Source: Malikia sp.
GTDB lineage: Bacteria; Pseudomonadota; Gammaproteobacteria; Burkholderiales; Burkholderiaceae_C
Direction of reading: 5' to 3'
Assembly (NCBI RefSeq): GCF_028687635.1
Contig: NZ_JAQTZS010000001.1
Span: 62,001-126,000, forward strand
Length of the DNA: 64,000 nucleotides
The position numbers were made by a program, and so were the translations under genes. Below the pieces are notes generated by a model, which was not told the origin of the DNA, did not search any database, and saw only the letters and a list, made by a program, of their open reading frames with translations. Positions 9,149 through 19,005 of the stretch are shown piece by piece; position 1 is the first letter of the stretch, and each line of letters starts with the position of its first letter.

Positions 9149-9157
9149 AGGCCGAGG
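9138..9157 (+). repeat. Right subterminal palindrome of the IscB element
   Basis: Identical, in the same orientation, to the 20-bp copy at 7460-7479. It contains the iscB stop codon (9146-9148). A second hairpin, GTCGTGC-TACTC-GCACGAC (9108-9126), lies just upstream within the end of iscB. Confidence 0.85.
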
Positions 9158-9173
9158 TTTCCCGCGTAATCTG

Positions 9174-10211
9174 ATGACAACGACTCCTATCTCCTACAAA
9201 GACGCCGGCGTGGACATCGTCGCGGGCGACGCACTGGTCGAACGCATCAAGCCGCTGGCCAAGAAGACCATGCGCGAAGGCGTGCTGGCCGGCATCGGCG
9301 GCTTCGGCGCGCTGTTCGAAGTGCCCAAGCGCTACCAGGAGCCAGTGCTGGTTTCCGGCACCGACGGCGTGGGCACCAAGCTCAAGCTGGCCTTCGAGTG
9401 GAACATGCACGACACCGTCGGCATCGACCTGGTCGCGATGAGCGTCAACGACGTGCTGGTGCAAGGCGCCGAGCCGCTGTTCTTCCTCGACTATTTCGCC
9501 TGCGGCAAGCTTGATGTCGACACCGCGGCGGCCGTGGTGGGCGGCATCGCCAAGGGCTGCGAGCTGTCGGGCTGCGCGCTGATCGGTGGCGAAACCGCCG
9601 AGATGCCGGGCATGTACCCGGCCGGTGAATACGACCTGGCCGGCTTTGCCGTCGGCGCGGTCGAGAAGTCCAAGATCCTGACCGGCCAGAGCGTCAAGCC
9701 GGGCGACGTGGTGCTGGGCCTGGGCTCGCACGGCGTGCATTCCAACGGTTTCTCGCTGGTGCGCAAGTGCATCGAGCGCGCCGAGGCCACCGCCAGCGTG
9801 CCCGCCACGCTCGACGGCCAGCCGTTCAAGCAGGCCATCATGGCGCCGACCCGCCTGTACGTGAAGAACGTGCTGGCCGCGCTGGCCCAGCACCCGATCA
9901 AGGCGCTGGCCCACATCACCGGCGGCGGCCTGCTCGAGAACATCCCGCGCGTGCTGCCCGAAGACACCGCCGCGCACCTGGTCAAGGGCAGCTGGCCGCA
10001 GACCGAGCTGTTCGCCTGGCTGCAGGCCACCGCCGGCATCGACGACATCGAGATGAACCGCACCTTCAACAACGGCATCGGCATGGTCGTGGTCGTGGCG
10101 GCCGAAGAAGCAGCCGCCACCGCTGCCACGCTGCGCGAGCTCGGCGAGAAGGTCTACGAGATCGGCCGCATCGCCGAGCAGGGCGCGGGCGAGCAGGTCG
10201 TGGTGGCCTGA
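9174..10211 (+). CDS. purM: Phosphoribosylformylglycinamidine cyclo-ligase
   Basis: Forms AIR from FGAM with ATP in purine synthesis. The 345 aa product starts [15 protein letters not shown] and shows the PurM signatures [14 protein letters not shown], the [14 protein letters not shown] segment and [16 protein letters not shown]. Length and ends are normal. The ATG at 9174 is 25 bp after the iscB stop, and no clear Shine-Dalgarno or promoter is visible in the gap. Expression may therefore depend on transcription through the IscB element. Confidence 0.97.
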   Translation: MTTTPISYKDAGVDIVAGDALVERIKPLAKKTMREGVLAGIGGFGALFEVPKRYQEPVLVSGTDGVGTKLKLAFEWNMHDTVGIDLVAMSVNDVLVQGAEPLFFLDYFACGKLDVDTAAAVVGGIAKGCELSGCALIGGETAEMPGMYPAGEYDLAGFAVGAVEKSKILTGQSVKPGDVVLGLGSHGVHSNGFSLVRKCIERAEATASVPATLDGQPFKQAIMAPTRLYVKNVLAALAQHPIKALAHITGGGLLENIPRVLPEDTAAHLVKGSWPQTELFAWLQATAGIDDIEMNRTFNNGIGMVVVVAAEEAAATAATLRELGEKVYEIGRIAEQGAGEQVVVA

Positions 10212-10228
10212 ACGCGGTCCACCACAGG

Positions 10229-10254
10229 ACAACGCCGCGCTGACGCGGCGTTGT
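10229..10254 (+). terminator. Hairpin terminator after purM
   Basis: A perfect 11-bp stem, ACAACGCCGCG/CGCGGCGTTGT, with a CTGA loop begins 18 bp after the purM stop. The T-run after it is poor, so efficiency is uncertain. Confidence 0.6.
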
Positions 10255-10360
10255 CACCCTCGACGCGCCGAGCGACGGGTCCGGACGGGGCCCGTGCTTC
10301 GTCGAGGTCAGCTTCATCCCAGGCACGAAACCAGATCTCGTGCCACCCAGAAAGCCTCCG

Positions 10361-12667
10361 ATGCGCGCGCGCAACCGTCCTCTCGCCCACTGCGTTCGCA
10401 TCCTCGGTTGCGGGAACTGGCTGCTGACGGCTGCTGCCTTCGCGGCGCAGGAAACCCAGGCGACGCCGCCGCGCGACTTCGGCGGCCTGCTGGCCAGCCT
10501 CTTGCTGCTGACGCTGCTGGCCTCGCTGGGCTGGGGCCTGCGCTTGCAGCGACGCCTGCGGGGCTGCCAGACCGCGCTCGCGCAAGAGACCGACCAGCAC
10601 AGCCAGGCCATGCAAGCCAGCGAGCAGTCAAGCCGGTTCCAGCGCCAATTGCTGGCCAAGTACGAAGCCAACCTGAGCGAGCTGAACCATCAGAAATTCG
10701 CCCTCGACCAGCACGCCATCGTCACGATCACCGACCCGGCGGGCGACATCACCTACGCGAACGACAAGTTCTGCGCCATCAGCGGCTACCGGCGCGAAGA
10801 ACTTCTCGGGCGAAACCACCGGCTGATCAATTCAGGACAGGAGCCGCCAGCCCTGTTCGAGGACATGTGGGCCACCCTCGGCCGGGGCGAGGTCTGGCAT
10901 GGCGAACTCTGCAACCGCGACAAGGCGGGCCAGCTGTACTGGGTCGACTCCACCATCGTTCCCCTGCTGAACGCGAAGGGCGAGCCCGAGCGGCACATCG
11001 CGATTCGCACCGACATCACCCGGATCAAGCGCATCGAGCAATCGCTGAAAGAGGCCAAGCAGGCGGCCGAGGCAGCCAACCTCGCCAAGAGCGCCTTCCT
11101 GGCCAACATGAGTCACGAAATCCGCACGCCGCTCAATGCCATGCTGGGCCTGGCCCAGGTGCTCCAGCGCGGCGAGCTCGACCAGCAGCAGCGCGACCTG
11201 GTGCATCGCCTGCGCGTCGCGGGCGATCTGCTGCTGCACAACCTCAACGACATCCTCGATTTCTCCAAGATCGAGGCGGGCCAGATGACGCTGGAGCAGC
11301 GCCCCTTCCAGCTTGCGCAATTGATGGAGAACATGAAAGGCCTCGTCGACAGCACGGCGCGCGCCAAGGGCTTGACGCTGAGCATGGACGCGCCCGATCT
11401 GGGTGACTGGCAGCTGATCGGGGACGCGTTGCGCGTCTCGCAGATCCTGCTGAACCTGACGAGCAATGCGATCAAGTTCACGTCCCACGGCAGCGTGGCG
11501 GTGCGCGTCATCCTGCTGGAACGCCACGACAGCCGCTGCCGGCTGCGCTTCGAGGTGAGCGACACCGGCATCGGCATCGCGGCCGACAAGCTGCCCACGC
11601 TGTTCCAACCCTTCACCCAGGCCGACAACAGCGTGATGCGGCGCTTCGGCGGCACCGGCCTGGGTCTGTCGATCTGCAAGCGCCTGACCGAGCTGATGGG
11701 CGGCACGATCGGGGTGGACTCCCAGGAGCACAGGAACAGCTGCTTCTGGTTCGAGTTGCCGTTCGAGCTGGATCAGTCCCAGGCTGGCGCCGGCTCGGAA
11801 CCCCCGGCACAGGCGACAACGGCCACCATGGCGGGCAAGCGACTCGCGGGCTGCCATGTCCTGGTGGTCGACGACAGCGAGATGAATCTGTACACGGCCA
11901 AGCAGATGCTCACGCTTGAAGGCGCCACGACCACGCTCGCGATGAATGGCCGTCAGGCGCTGGATCTGCTGATGCTGCAACCCGACGGTTTCGACGCGGT
12001 GCTGATGGACATGCAGATGCCCGTGCTCAATGGGCTCGACGCGATCGGGGTGCTGCGCCACCAACTGGGCCTGGACAAGCTGCCGGTGGTGGTTTGCTCG
12101 GCCGGCGCCTTGTCCGAGGACCGCCAACGGGCGCTGGCCGTCGGCGCCAACGACTTCATGAGCAAGCCGATCGAGCTGGAACTGATGGTGGCAACCTTGT
12201 CACGCTGGATGGGACAGGCCGACGCGGCCACCGCCGTGACTGCGCAAGCCAGCGGGCACCGGAACGAGCCATCGCCCGACTCATCACCCGAGATCCCGGA
12301 CTGGCCCGAAATCGACGGCATCGATGTCGCGCGGATGCGGGAAGAGTTCCACGGCGACAAGGAATTCTTCCTGACGCTGCTCGACATGCTGGCACACCAG
12401 TTGGACCTCACCCGGCGGCAGCTGCCGCTCGAACTCGCGCAAGGTCAGCCAGACCGGGCGGCACAGCGGCTGCACAAGCTGCGCGGCGCCGCTGGCAGCA
12501 TAGGCGCGGGCCAGCTCGTGCAGGCCTGCCGGCAGCTCGAGGACGCGGTCCGAGCCAACGACCCGGAACTGGAGGCGCAGCTGCGGCAGTTTGAAAGCGG
12601 CATGGCGACACTGCAGCAGGCCTGTGCGCCCTGGCGGCTCGAACCCAAGGACTTGCACCGTTCCTAG
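10361..12667 (+). CDS. Hybrid sensor histidine kinase (PAS-HisKA-HATPase-REC-HPt)
   Basis: A 768 aa phosphorelay protein. It has an N-terminal hydrophobic segment or signal, a second transmembrane helix (LLASLLLLTLLASLGWGL) and a short coiled coil. A PAS domain follows (AIVTITDPAGDITYANDKF). The HisKA has phospho-acceptor H252 (NMSHEIRTPLN), and the ATPase shows N, G1 (DTGIGIA) and G2 (GGTGLGLS) boxes. A receiver domain has D550 (LMDMQMP) and the HPt domain has H705 (LHKLRGAAG). All three phospho-sites are present. No periplasmic sensor domain is visible and no response regulator lies beside it, so signal and target are unknown. The first ATG was chosen over a GTG 21 bp upstream. Its end overlaps murJ tail to tail by four bases. 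Confidence 0.9.
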   Translation: MRARNRPLAHCVRILGCGNWLLTAAAFAAQETQATPPRDFGGLLASLLLLTLLASLGWGLRLQRRLRGCQTALAQETDQHSQAMQASEQSSRFQRQLLAKYEANLSELNHQKFALDQHAIVTITDPAGDITYANDKFCAISGYRREELLGRNHRLINSGQEPPALFEDMWATLGRGEVWHGELCNRDKAGQLYWVDSTIVPLLNAKGEPERHIAIRTDITRIKRIEQSLKEAKQAAEAANLAKSAFLANMSHEIRTPLNAMLGLAQVLQRGELDQQQRDLVHRLRVAGDLLLHNLNDILDFSKIEAGQMTLEQRPFQLAQLMENMKGLVDSTARAKGLTLSMDAPDLGDWQLIGDALRVSQILLNLTSNAIKFTSHGSVAVRVILLERHDSRCRLRFEVSDTGIGIAADKLPTLFQPFTQADNSVMRRFGGTGLGLSICKRLTELMGGTIGVDSQEHRNSCFWFELPFELDQSQAGAGSEPPAQATTATMAGKRLAGCHVLVVDDSEMNLYTAKQMLTLEGATTTLAMNGRQALDLLMLQPDGFDAVLMDMQMPVLNGLDAIGVLRHQLGLDKLPVVVCSAGALSEDRQRALAVGANDFMSKPIELELMVATLSRWMGQADAATAVTAQASGHRNEPSPDSSPEIPDWPEIDGIDVARMREEFHGDKEFFLTLLDMLAHQLDLTRRQLPLELAQGQPDRAAQRLHKLRGAAGSIGAGQLVQACRQLEDAVRANDPELEAQLRQFESGMATLQQACAPWRLEPKDLHRS

Positions 12668-14223
12668 CGCCGCACGAACTGACGCAGCTTGAATCCGGTC
12701 GCGAACAGTGCCCCGAAATACAGCAAGGCCGATCCGGCCACCGCCAGCGCGAGCCAGAGCACGCGCTCGACCTTGCCCAGAGCCAGCCAGTCGAGGGCGC
12801 CAGCGGCCCAGACCAGATACAGCGCCAGCAGCGCGCTGGCCGCCGCGACCCGCAGGCCAAAGCGCAGCCAGCCCGGCTGCGGCTGGTAGGCACCACGGCG
12901 CAGCAGCCCGAACAGCAGCCAGCCGGCATTGAGCAGCGCGCCCAGGCCGATCGAGAGCGCCAGCCCGGCATGCCCCAGCCAGGGCACGAACAGCAGGTTC
13001 ATGAGCTGGGTGCAGACCAGCACCACGATCGCGATGCGCACCGGCGTGCGGATGTCCTGGCTGGCGTAGAAGCCCGGCGCCAGCACCTTGAGCGCGATCA
13101 GCCCGAGCAGGCCGACGCCGTAGCCGGTCAGCGCGAGCTGGGTCTGCTGCACATCGATGGCCTGGAAGGCGCCGTAGTGGTAGAGCACCGCGACCAGCGG
13201 GCGGCCAAAACCCAGCAGGGCCACCGCGCAGGGCATGGCCAGCAGCACGACCCAGCGCAGGCCCCAGTCGAGCAGCCCGCTGTAGCGCGCATCATCGCCT
13301 GACGCCCTGGCCGCCGAGAGCTGGGGCAGGAGCACCACGCCCAGCGCCACCCCCAGCATCGCGGTCGGGAACTCCATCAGGCGGTCGGCATAGGTCAGCC
13401 AGCTCACGCTGCCGGTGCGCAGATGGGACGCGATCTGGGTGTTGATCAGCAGCGAGATCTGCGCCACGCCCACGCCCAGCAGCGCCGGCGCCATCAGCGC
13501 CAGGATGCGGCGGGTACCCGCATGCGCCCAGGCCGAACGCAGCCCGGCCAGACTGGGGCGCAGGCGCGGCAGCAGGCCCAGCCGCTTCAAGGCCGGCAGC
13601 TGCACGCCCAGCTGCAGCATGCCGCCGCCCAGCACGCCGCCCGCCAGCGCGTAGATCGGCTCGATGCCCAGGCGGCCGAACCAGGGCGCGCCCCAGGCCG
13701 CCGCCGCGATCATCGACAGGTTGAGCAGCACCGGCGTGGCGGCCGGCACCGCGAAGCGCTTCCAGGTGTTGAGGATGCCGGCGGCCAGCGCGACCCCCGA
13801 CATGAAGCCGATGTAGGGGAACATCCAGCGCGTCAGCACCACCGCGACCTCGAAGCCATGCGGGTCCTGCTGCAGGCCCGAGGCCATCAGCCAGACCAGC
13901 ACCGGCGCGGCCGCCACGCCCACGACACAGGTGAAGGTGAGCGCGACGGCCAGCAGGGTGGCGACCTGGTCGATCAGCTGGCGCGTCGCGTCGTCGCCAT
14001 CCCTGGCGCGGCTGGCGGCCAGCACCGGCACGAAGGCCTGGCTGAAGGCGCCCTCGGCGAACAGGCGCCGCAGCAGGTTGGGGATGCGAAAGGCGACGTT
14101 GAAGGCGTCGGTCAGCGCGCTGGCGCCGAAGCTGGAGGCGATCAGCAACTCCCGCGCCAGACCCGTGATGCGCGAGGCCAGGGTCAGCAGGGAGACGAGG
14201 GAGGCGGATTTGAACAGTGACAC
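12664..14223 (-). CDS. murJ: Lipid II flippase MurJ
   Basis: Inner-membrane protein that moves the peptidoglycan precursor lipid II to the periplasmic side. The 519 aa polytopic product has about 14 predicted membrane segments. It starts with the family hallmark SLVSLLTLASRITGLARELL, followed by AFNVAFRIPNLLRRLFAEGAFSQAFVPV. Length is normal. It is monocistronic here, transcribed toward the sensor kinase gene and divergent from the PHP phosphoesterase. Confidence 0.95.
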   Translation of the reverse strand: MSLFKSASLVSLLTLASRITGLARELLIASSFGASALTDAFNVAFRIPNLLRRLFAEGAFSQAFVPVLAASRARDGDDATRQLIDQVATLLAVALTFTCVVGVAAAPVLVWLMASGLQQDPHGFEVAVVLTRWMFPYIGFMSGVALAAGILNTWKRFAVPAATPVLLNLSMIAAAAWGAPWFGRLGIEPIYALAGGVLGGGMLQLGVQLPALKRLGLLPRLRPSLAGLRSAWAHAGTRRILALMAPALLGVGVAQISLLINTQIASHLRTGSVSWLTYADRLMEFPTAMLGVALGVVLLPQLSAARASGDDARYSGLLDWGLRWVVLLAMPCAVALLGFGRPLVAVLYHYGAFQAIDVQQTQLALTGYGVGLLGLIALKVLAPGFYASQDIRTPVRIAIVVLVCTQLMNLLFVPWLGHAGLALSIGLGALLNAGWLLFGLLRRGAYQPQPGWLRFGLRVAAASALLALYLVWAAGALDWLALGKVERVLWLALAVAGSALLYFGALFATGFKLRQFVRR

Positions 14224-14267
14224 GCGAGCGAGTGTAGCCGCCGCCGGCCAAGGTGGCGCGGCAGAAC

Positions 14268-14273
14268 TAGAAT
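14268..14273 (+). promoter_or_regulatory. -10 box next to the PHP gene start
   Basis: TAGAAT ends 6 bp before the GTG start at 14280 and no Shine-Dalgarno is visible, suggesting a leaderless transcript. Confidence 0.4.
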
Positions 14274-14279
14274 GGCCGG

Positions 14280-15137
14280 GTGACCATTCTGAACGCCGAC
14301 CTGCACTGCCACTCCACCGTCTCCGACGGCACGCTGGAACCCGAAGCCCTGGCCGCGCGCGCCCAGGCCAACGGAGTCGAACTCTGGTCGCTGACCGACC
14401 ACGACGAGGTGGCCGGTCAGCGCCGCGCCATGGCAGCCGCCCGGGCGCTGGGCCTGCCCTACCTGAGCGGGGTGGAAATCTCGGTCACCTTCGCCCACCT
14501 CACCGTGCACATCGTCGGGCTGGGCTTCGACCCCGACAACGAGCAGCTGGTGCGCGGCCTGGAACTGACCCGGGGCGGGCGCGGCGCCAGGGCCCGGGAG
14601 ATGAGCGCGCAACTGGCCAGGATCGGCATCGAGGGCGCCTACGAGGGCGCGCTCAAGTATGTTGGCAACCCCGAGCTGATCTCGCGCACGCATTTCGCCC
14701 GCTTCCTGGTCGAGAGCGGCGTCTGCCGCGACACCAACGAGGTATTCCGCAAATACCTGGCCGACGGCAAGCCCGGCTTCGTGCCGCACCGCTGGGCGGC
14801 GCTGGGCGATGCGGTGCGCTGGATACGCGAGGCCGGCGGCATCGCCGTGATCGCGCACCCGGCCCGCTACGACCACAACCCGACGCGGGAATACGCCTTG
14901 TTCTCCGAGTTCAAGCAGCATGGCGGCCAGGGCGTCGAGGTCGTCTGCGGCAGCCATTCGACGAGCGAATACGCCAAGTACGCCGAGCTCGCGCTCGAGT
15001 TCGGCCTGGCCGCCTCGCGCGGCAGCGACTTCCACTGCCCGGACGAGAGCCGGATCGACCTCGGCGACCTGCCCTTGCTCGAAGGCCGGCTGACCCCGGT
15101 CTGGGAGCTGCTGGTCGACCGCATCCAGCCGGCATGA
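14280..15137 (+). CDS. PHP-domain phosphoesterase (RNase AM / YciV type)
   Basis: The 285 aa polymerase-and-histidinol-phosphatase fold protein is related to E. coli YciV (RNase AM, 3',5'-nucleoside bisphosphate phosphatase). Metal-binding motifs are ADLHCHSTVSDGT at the N-terminus, the SLTDHDEV segment, IAVIAHPARYD and the final GSDFHCPD. Family members act on RNA 5' ends or pAp-like substrates; which applies here is inference. The GTG start at 14280 is the only start that keeps the first motif with a normal N-terminus. Its stop overlaps the next gene (ATGA). Confidence 0.85.
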   Translation: MTILNADLHCHSTVSDGTLEPEALAARAQANGVELWSLTDHDEVAGQRRAMAAARALGLPYLSGVEISVTFAHLTVHIVGLGFDPDNEQLVRGLELTRGGRGARAREMSAQLARIGIEGAYEGALKYVGNPELISRTHFARFLVESGVCRDTNEVFRKYLADGKPGFVPHRWAALGDAVRWIREAGGIAVIAHPARYDHNPTREYALFSEFKQHGGQGVEVVCGSHSTSEYAKYAELALEFGLAASRGSDFHCPDESRIDLGDLPLLEGRLTPVWELLVDRIQPA

Positions 15138-16006
15138 ACGGCCACCGCCCCCTGCAAGGCATCGCCTTGCTGCTGCTCGCGGTGGCCTGCTTCGCGACGC
15201 TGGACAGCTCGATCAAGTACGTCAGCGCCAGCGTCTCGGTGCTGACCGCGATGTGGTTCCGCTACCTGTTCCAGGCGCTGGCCATGAGCGCCGTCGTCCT
15301 GCCCACGCGCGGCTGGCGCTCGCTGCACACCAGCCACCCCAGGCTGCACCTGCTGCGCGGCATCCTGCTGCTGCAGACCAGCATCCTGGCCTTCTTCAGC
15401 CTGCAATGCCTGCCGGTGGGCGAGTTCACCGCGATCATCATGCTCACTCCCCTGGTCACGACCTTGCTGGCCGCCACCTTCTTCCAGGAGCGCGTCAGCC
15501 TGCTGCGCTGGCTGCTGGTGGCGGGCGGCTTCGGCGGCGCGCTGCTGGTGGCGCAGCCACGCGGCGACGCGCAGGGCTGGGTGCTGCTGCTGCCACTCGG
15601 GTGCACGCTGACCAACTCGCTGTTCCACATCGTCACCAGCCGGATGGCGCGCAGCGAAAGCGCGATCCAGCTCAACTTCTTCTCCGGCTGGATCGGCATG
15701 CTGGCGCTGAGCGCCTTGCTGCCCTGGGGCTGGCAGGGCCTGCCCGACAGCGGCAGCCTCGCGGTGCTCGGCCTGGCCGGACTCACGGGCACGCTGGGCC
15801 ATTTCATGCTCGGTGCTGCCTTCGGGCGTGCCAGTGCGGCCACGCTGGCGCCCTATCTCTACGCCCAGATCGGCTTCGCGGCGCTGGCCGGCTGGCTGGT
15901 GTTCGACCACATGCCCGGCGCGCTGGAGTTCGCCGGCATCGCGCTGATCGCGGCCTGCGGCGCCTCGGCCGCCTGGCTGGCGGCGCGCGTGCCTCGGCCC
16001 GTCTGA
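15134..16006 (+). CDS. DMT-family (EamA) membrane transporter
   Basis: A 290 aa integral membrane protein with about ten hydrophobic helices arranged as two EamA repeats, the drug/metabolite transporter architecture. The N-terminal repeat has the typical FRYLFQ segment and the loop LPVGEFTAIIMLTPL. Substrate is unknown; the family includes amino acid and metabolite exporters. Its ATG overlaps the stop of the PHP gene by four bases, so the two are translationally coupled. Confidence 0.85.
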   Translation: MNGHRPLQGIALLLLAVACFATLDSSIKYVSASVSVLTAMWFRYLFQALAMSAVVLPTRGWRSLHTSHPRLHLLRGILLLQTSILAFFSLQCLPVGEFTAIIMLTPLVTTLLAATFFQERVSLLRWLLVAGGFGGALLVAQPRGDAQGWVLLLPLGCTLTNSLFHIVTSRMARSESAIQLNFFSGWIGMLALSALLPWGWQGLPDSGSLAVLGLAGLTGTLGHFMLGAAFGRASAATLAPYLYAQIGFAALAGWLVFDHMPGALEFAGIALIAACGASAAWLAARVPRPV

Positions 16007-16051
16007 CCCGAACACCGGCTGAACACCGGCTCAAGGTGGGACAATCGCCGC

Positions 16052-16687
16052 ATGTCGCAGTATTTCGAAGTCCACCCCGAGAATCCGCAAGCCCGCCTTC
16101 TCAAGCAGGCCGTGCAGCTGCTGGAAAAAGGCGGCGTGCTCGCCGTGCCCACTGACTCCAGCTACGCGCTGGTCTGCCAGCTCGACGACAAGTCGGCGGT
16201 CGAGCGGCTGCGCCGCATCCGCGGCGTCGACGACAAGCATCACCTGACGCTGCTGTGCCGCGACCTCAGCGAGCTGGCCAGCTACGCGCGGGTCGACAAC
16301 CGGCAATACCGCCTGCTCAAGCTCGGCACGCCCGGCCCCTACACCTTCATCCTGGAGGCCAGCAAGGAAGTGCCGCGCCGCGCCAGCCACCCCTCGCGCA
16401 AGACCATAGGCCTGCGCGTGCCCGAGCACCGGGCGCTGCAGGAACTGCTGGCGCTGCACGGCGCGCCGCTGCTGGCCAGCACGCTGATCCCCCCTGGCGA
16501 GGCCGATCCGCTCAACGACCCGCAGGAAATCCGCGAGCGCTTCGAGCAGGAGCTGGCCGCCGTGATCGACGCTGGCGCCTGCTCGCTTGAACCCACCACA
16601 GTGATCGATCTCACGCCGATGGGCTCGGGCGACGAACCCGAGGTGATCCGCGCCGGCCGCGGTCCGCTGGCCGCGCTCGGCCTATGA
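16052..16687 (+). CDS. YciO family protein (Sua5/YrdC-like)
   Basis: A 211 aa protein with the YrdC fold that binds nucleotides and double-stranded RNA. Sequence marks are GGVLAVPTDSSYAL near residue 30, the RIRGVDDKHHLTLLC segment and GPYTFILEASKEVPRR. The family name L-threonylcarbamoyladenylate synthase is often attached, but YciO-type proteins are distinct from the essential TsaC/Sua5, so the biochemical role is uncertain. A GACAAT -10-like box ends 6 bp before the ATG and there is no Shine-Dalgarno. Confidence 0.85.
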   Translation: MSQYFEVHPENPQARLLKQAVQLLEKGGVLAVPTDSSYALVCQLDDKSAVERLRRIRGVDDKHHLTLLCRDLSELASYARVDNRQYRLLKLGTPGPYTFILEASKEVPRRASHPSRKTIGLRVPEHRALQELLALHGAPLLASTLIPPGEADPLNDPQEIRERFEQELAAVIDAGACSLEPTTVIDLTPMGSGDEPEVIRAGRGPLAALGL

Positions 16688-16723
16688 AGCCAGTCTCTGA
16701 AGCCGGCCTGCGACAATAAGCCG

Positions 16724-17392
16724 ATGGACTTCGCCCAAATCATCCAGACCGTTGCGATCTACGCCCTGCCGGTGCTGTTCGCCATCACCGTGCACGAGGC
16801 CGCGCACGGCTATGCGGCGCGCCATTTCGGCGACAACACGGCTTGGTCGCGGGGACGCATCACGCTCAACCCCATCAAGCATATCGATCCGGTCGGCACC
16901 ATACTGATGCCGCTGATCCTCTATTTCGCGACCGCGGGCAGCTTCCTGTTCGGCTACGCCAAGCCGGTGCCGGTCGACTTCGGACGGCTGCGCAACCCCA
17001 AGCGCGACATGGTCTGGGTCGCGCTGGCCGGACCGGCCTCCAACTTCGCGCAGGCGCTGCTCTGGGCGGCGCTGCTGATCCTGCTGCACGCGCTCGGCGT
17101 GCGCGAGCGCTTCTTCCTCGGCATGTGCCTGGCCGGCGTCAATGTCAACCTGGTGATGTTCGCCTTCAACCTGTTCCCGCTGCCGCCACTCGACGGCGGC
17201 CGCATCCTGGTCGGCCTGCTGCCCTGGAAGCAGGCGGTCGCCGTCTCGCGCATCGAGCCCTGGGGCTTCTTCATCGTGATGGCGCTGGTCGTCAGCGGCA
17301 TCGTCGGCAGCTTCTGGCTGCGCCCGCTGATGGCACTCGGCGCCGGCGTGATCGAGTTGCTGCTGACGCCGCTGCGCTGGCTGCTGCTCTGA
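16724..17392 (+). CDS. Site-2 protease family zinc metalloprotease (M50)
   Basis: A 222 aa inner-membrane protein with about five or six hydrophobic helices. The zinc-binding motif HEAAH is at residues 24-28 in the first helix, and the third ligand motif PPLDGGRIL lies in the C-terminal half, as in S2P family M50B. It lacks PDZ and CBS domains, so it is the compact form common upstream of trpS in betaproteobacteria. Substrates are unknown. A GACAAT box ends 6 bp before the ATG. Confidence 0.88.
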   Translation: MDFAQIIQTVAIYALPVLFAITVHEAAHGYAARHFGDNTAWSRGRITLNPIKHIDPVGTILMPLILYFATAGSFLFGYAKPVPVDFGRLRNPKRDMVWVALAGPASNFAQALLWAALLILLHALGVRERFFLGMCLAGVNVNLVMFAFNLFPLPPLDGGRILVGLLPWKQAVAVSRIEPWGFFIVMALVVSGIVGSFWLRPLMALGAGVIELLLTPLRWLLL

Positions 17393-17444
17393 TCGATCCG
17401 ACCGTCCCCTATCTCTTTCGTCCCACGCACCCGTTTTCCTTCCC

Positions 17445-18736
<1,292 letters not shown>

Positions 18737-18740
<4 letters not shown>

Positions 18741-18766
18741 AAACTGGCCGAAAATGCTGCTACAAT
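18737..18766 (+). promoter_or_regulatory. Promoter of tRNA-Ser(CGA)
   Basis: TTGAAA (18737-18742) and TACAAT (18761-18766) are 18 bp apart. The -35 overlaps the trpS stop codon and the -10 lies 14 bp before the tRNA. Confidence 0.6.
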
Positions 18767-18780
18767 AGTGGCTTCGACAC

Positions 18781-18872
18781 GGAGAGATGGCAGAGTGGTC
18801 GAATGCGCCGGACTCGAAATCCGGTATACGGTTCATACCGTATCTAGGGTTCGAATCCCTATCTCTCCGCCA
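18781..18872 (+). tRNA. tRNA-Ser (CGA)
   Basis: The 92 nt including encoded CCA fold as a type II tRNA with a long variable arm. The acceptor stem GGAGAGA/TCTCTCC (18781-18787 with 18862-18868) is perfect. The anticodon loop in GGACTCGAAATCC gives anticodon CGA, reading UCG serine codons. The T loop is GGTTCGAATCC. A terminator follows. Confidence 0.95.
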
Positions 18873-18900
18873 AATTCAAGGACTTACACGAGTCCGCAAG

Positions 18901-18928
18901 AGCCAGCCGCCATGCTGGCTTTTTTGTT
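18901..18928 (+). terminator. Intrinsic terminator after tRNA-Ser(CGA)
   Basis: AGCCAGC/GCTGGCT with a six-base loop, followed by TTTTTGTTT, 28 bp after the tRNA end. Confidence 0.85.
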
Positions 18929-18971
18929 TCCGGCCTCCATTCAGAAACCAGGACCCTGTCATGGTCATTGC

Positions 18972-18999
18972 TTGCGACTTGGCGCAGCAGGCGTATAGT
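18972..18999 (+). promoter_or_regulatory. Promoter of a candidate small RNA
   Basis: TTGCGA (18972-18977) and TATAGT (18994-18999) are separated by 16 bp, with no coding gene behind them but a folded region ending in a terminator at 19229-19260. Confidence 0.5.
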
Positions 19000-19005
19000 G
19001 GAAAC

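Larger units (their letters stand above)
7451..9157 (+). mobile_element. IscB (OMEGA) insertion element without transposase
   Basis: A unit of about 1.7 kb made of a structured RNA region followed by a complete iscB gene. The same 20-bp imperfect palindrome occurs at 7460-7479 and 9138-9157, close to both ends, as subterminal hairpins do in IS200/IS605-type elements. No TnpA (Y1 transposase) gene is present, so any mobility would need help in trans. The exact ends are uncertain by roughly 10-20 bp. It interrupts the hda-purM intergenic region and no other gene. Confidence 0.85.
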
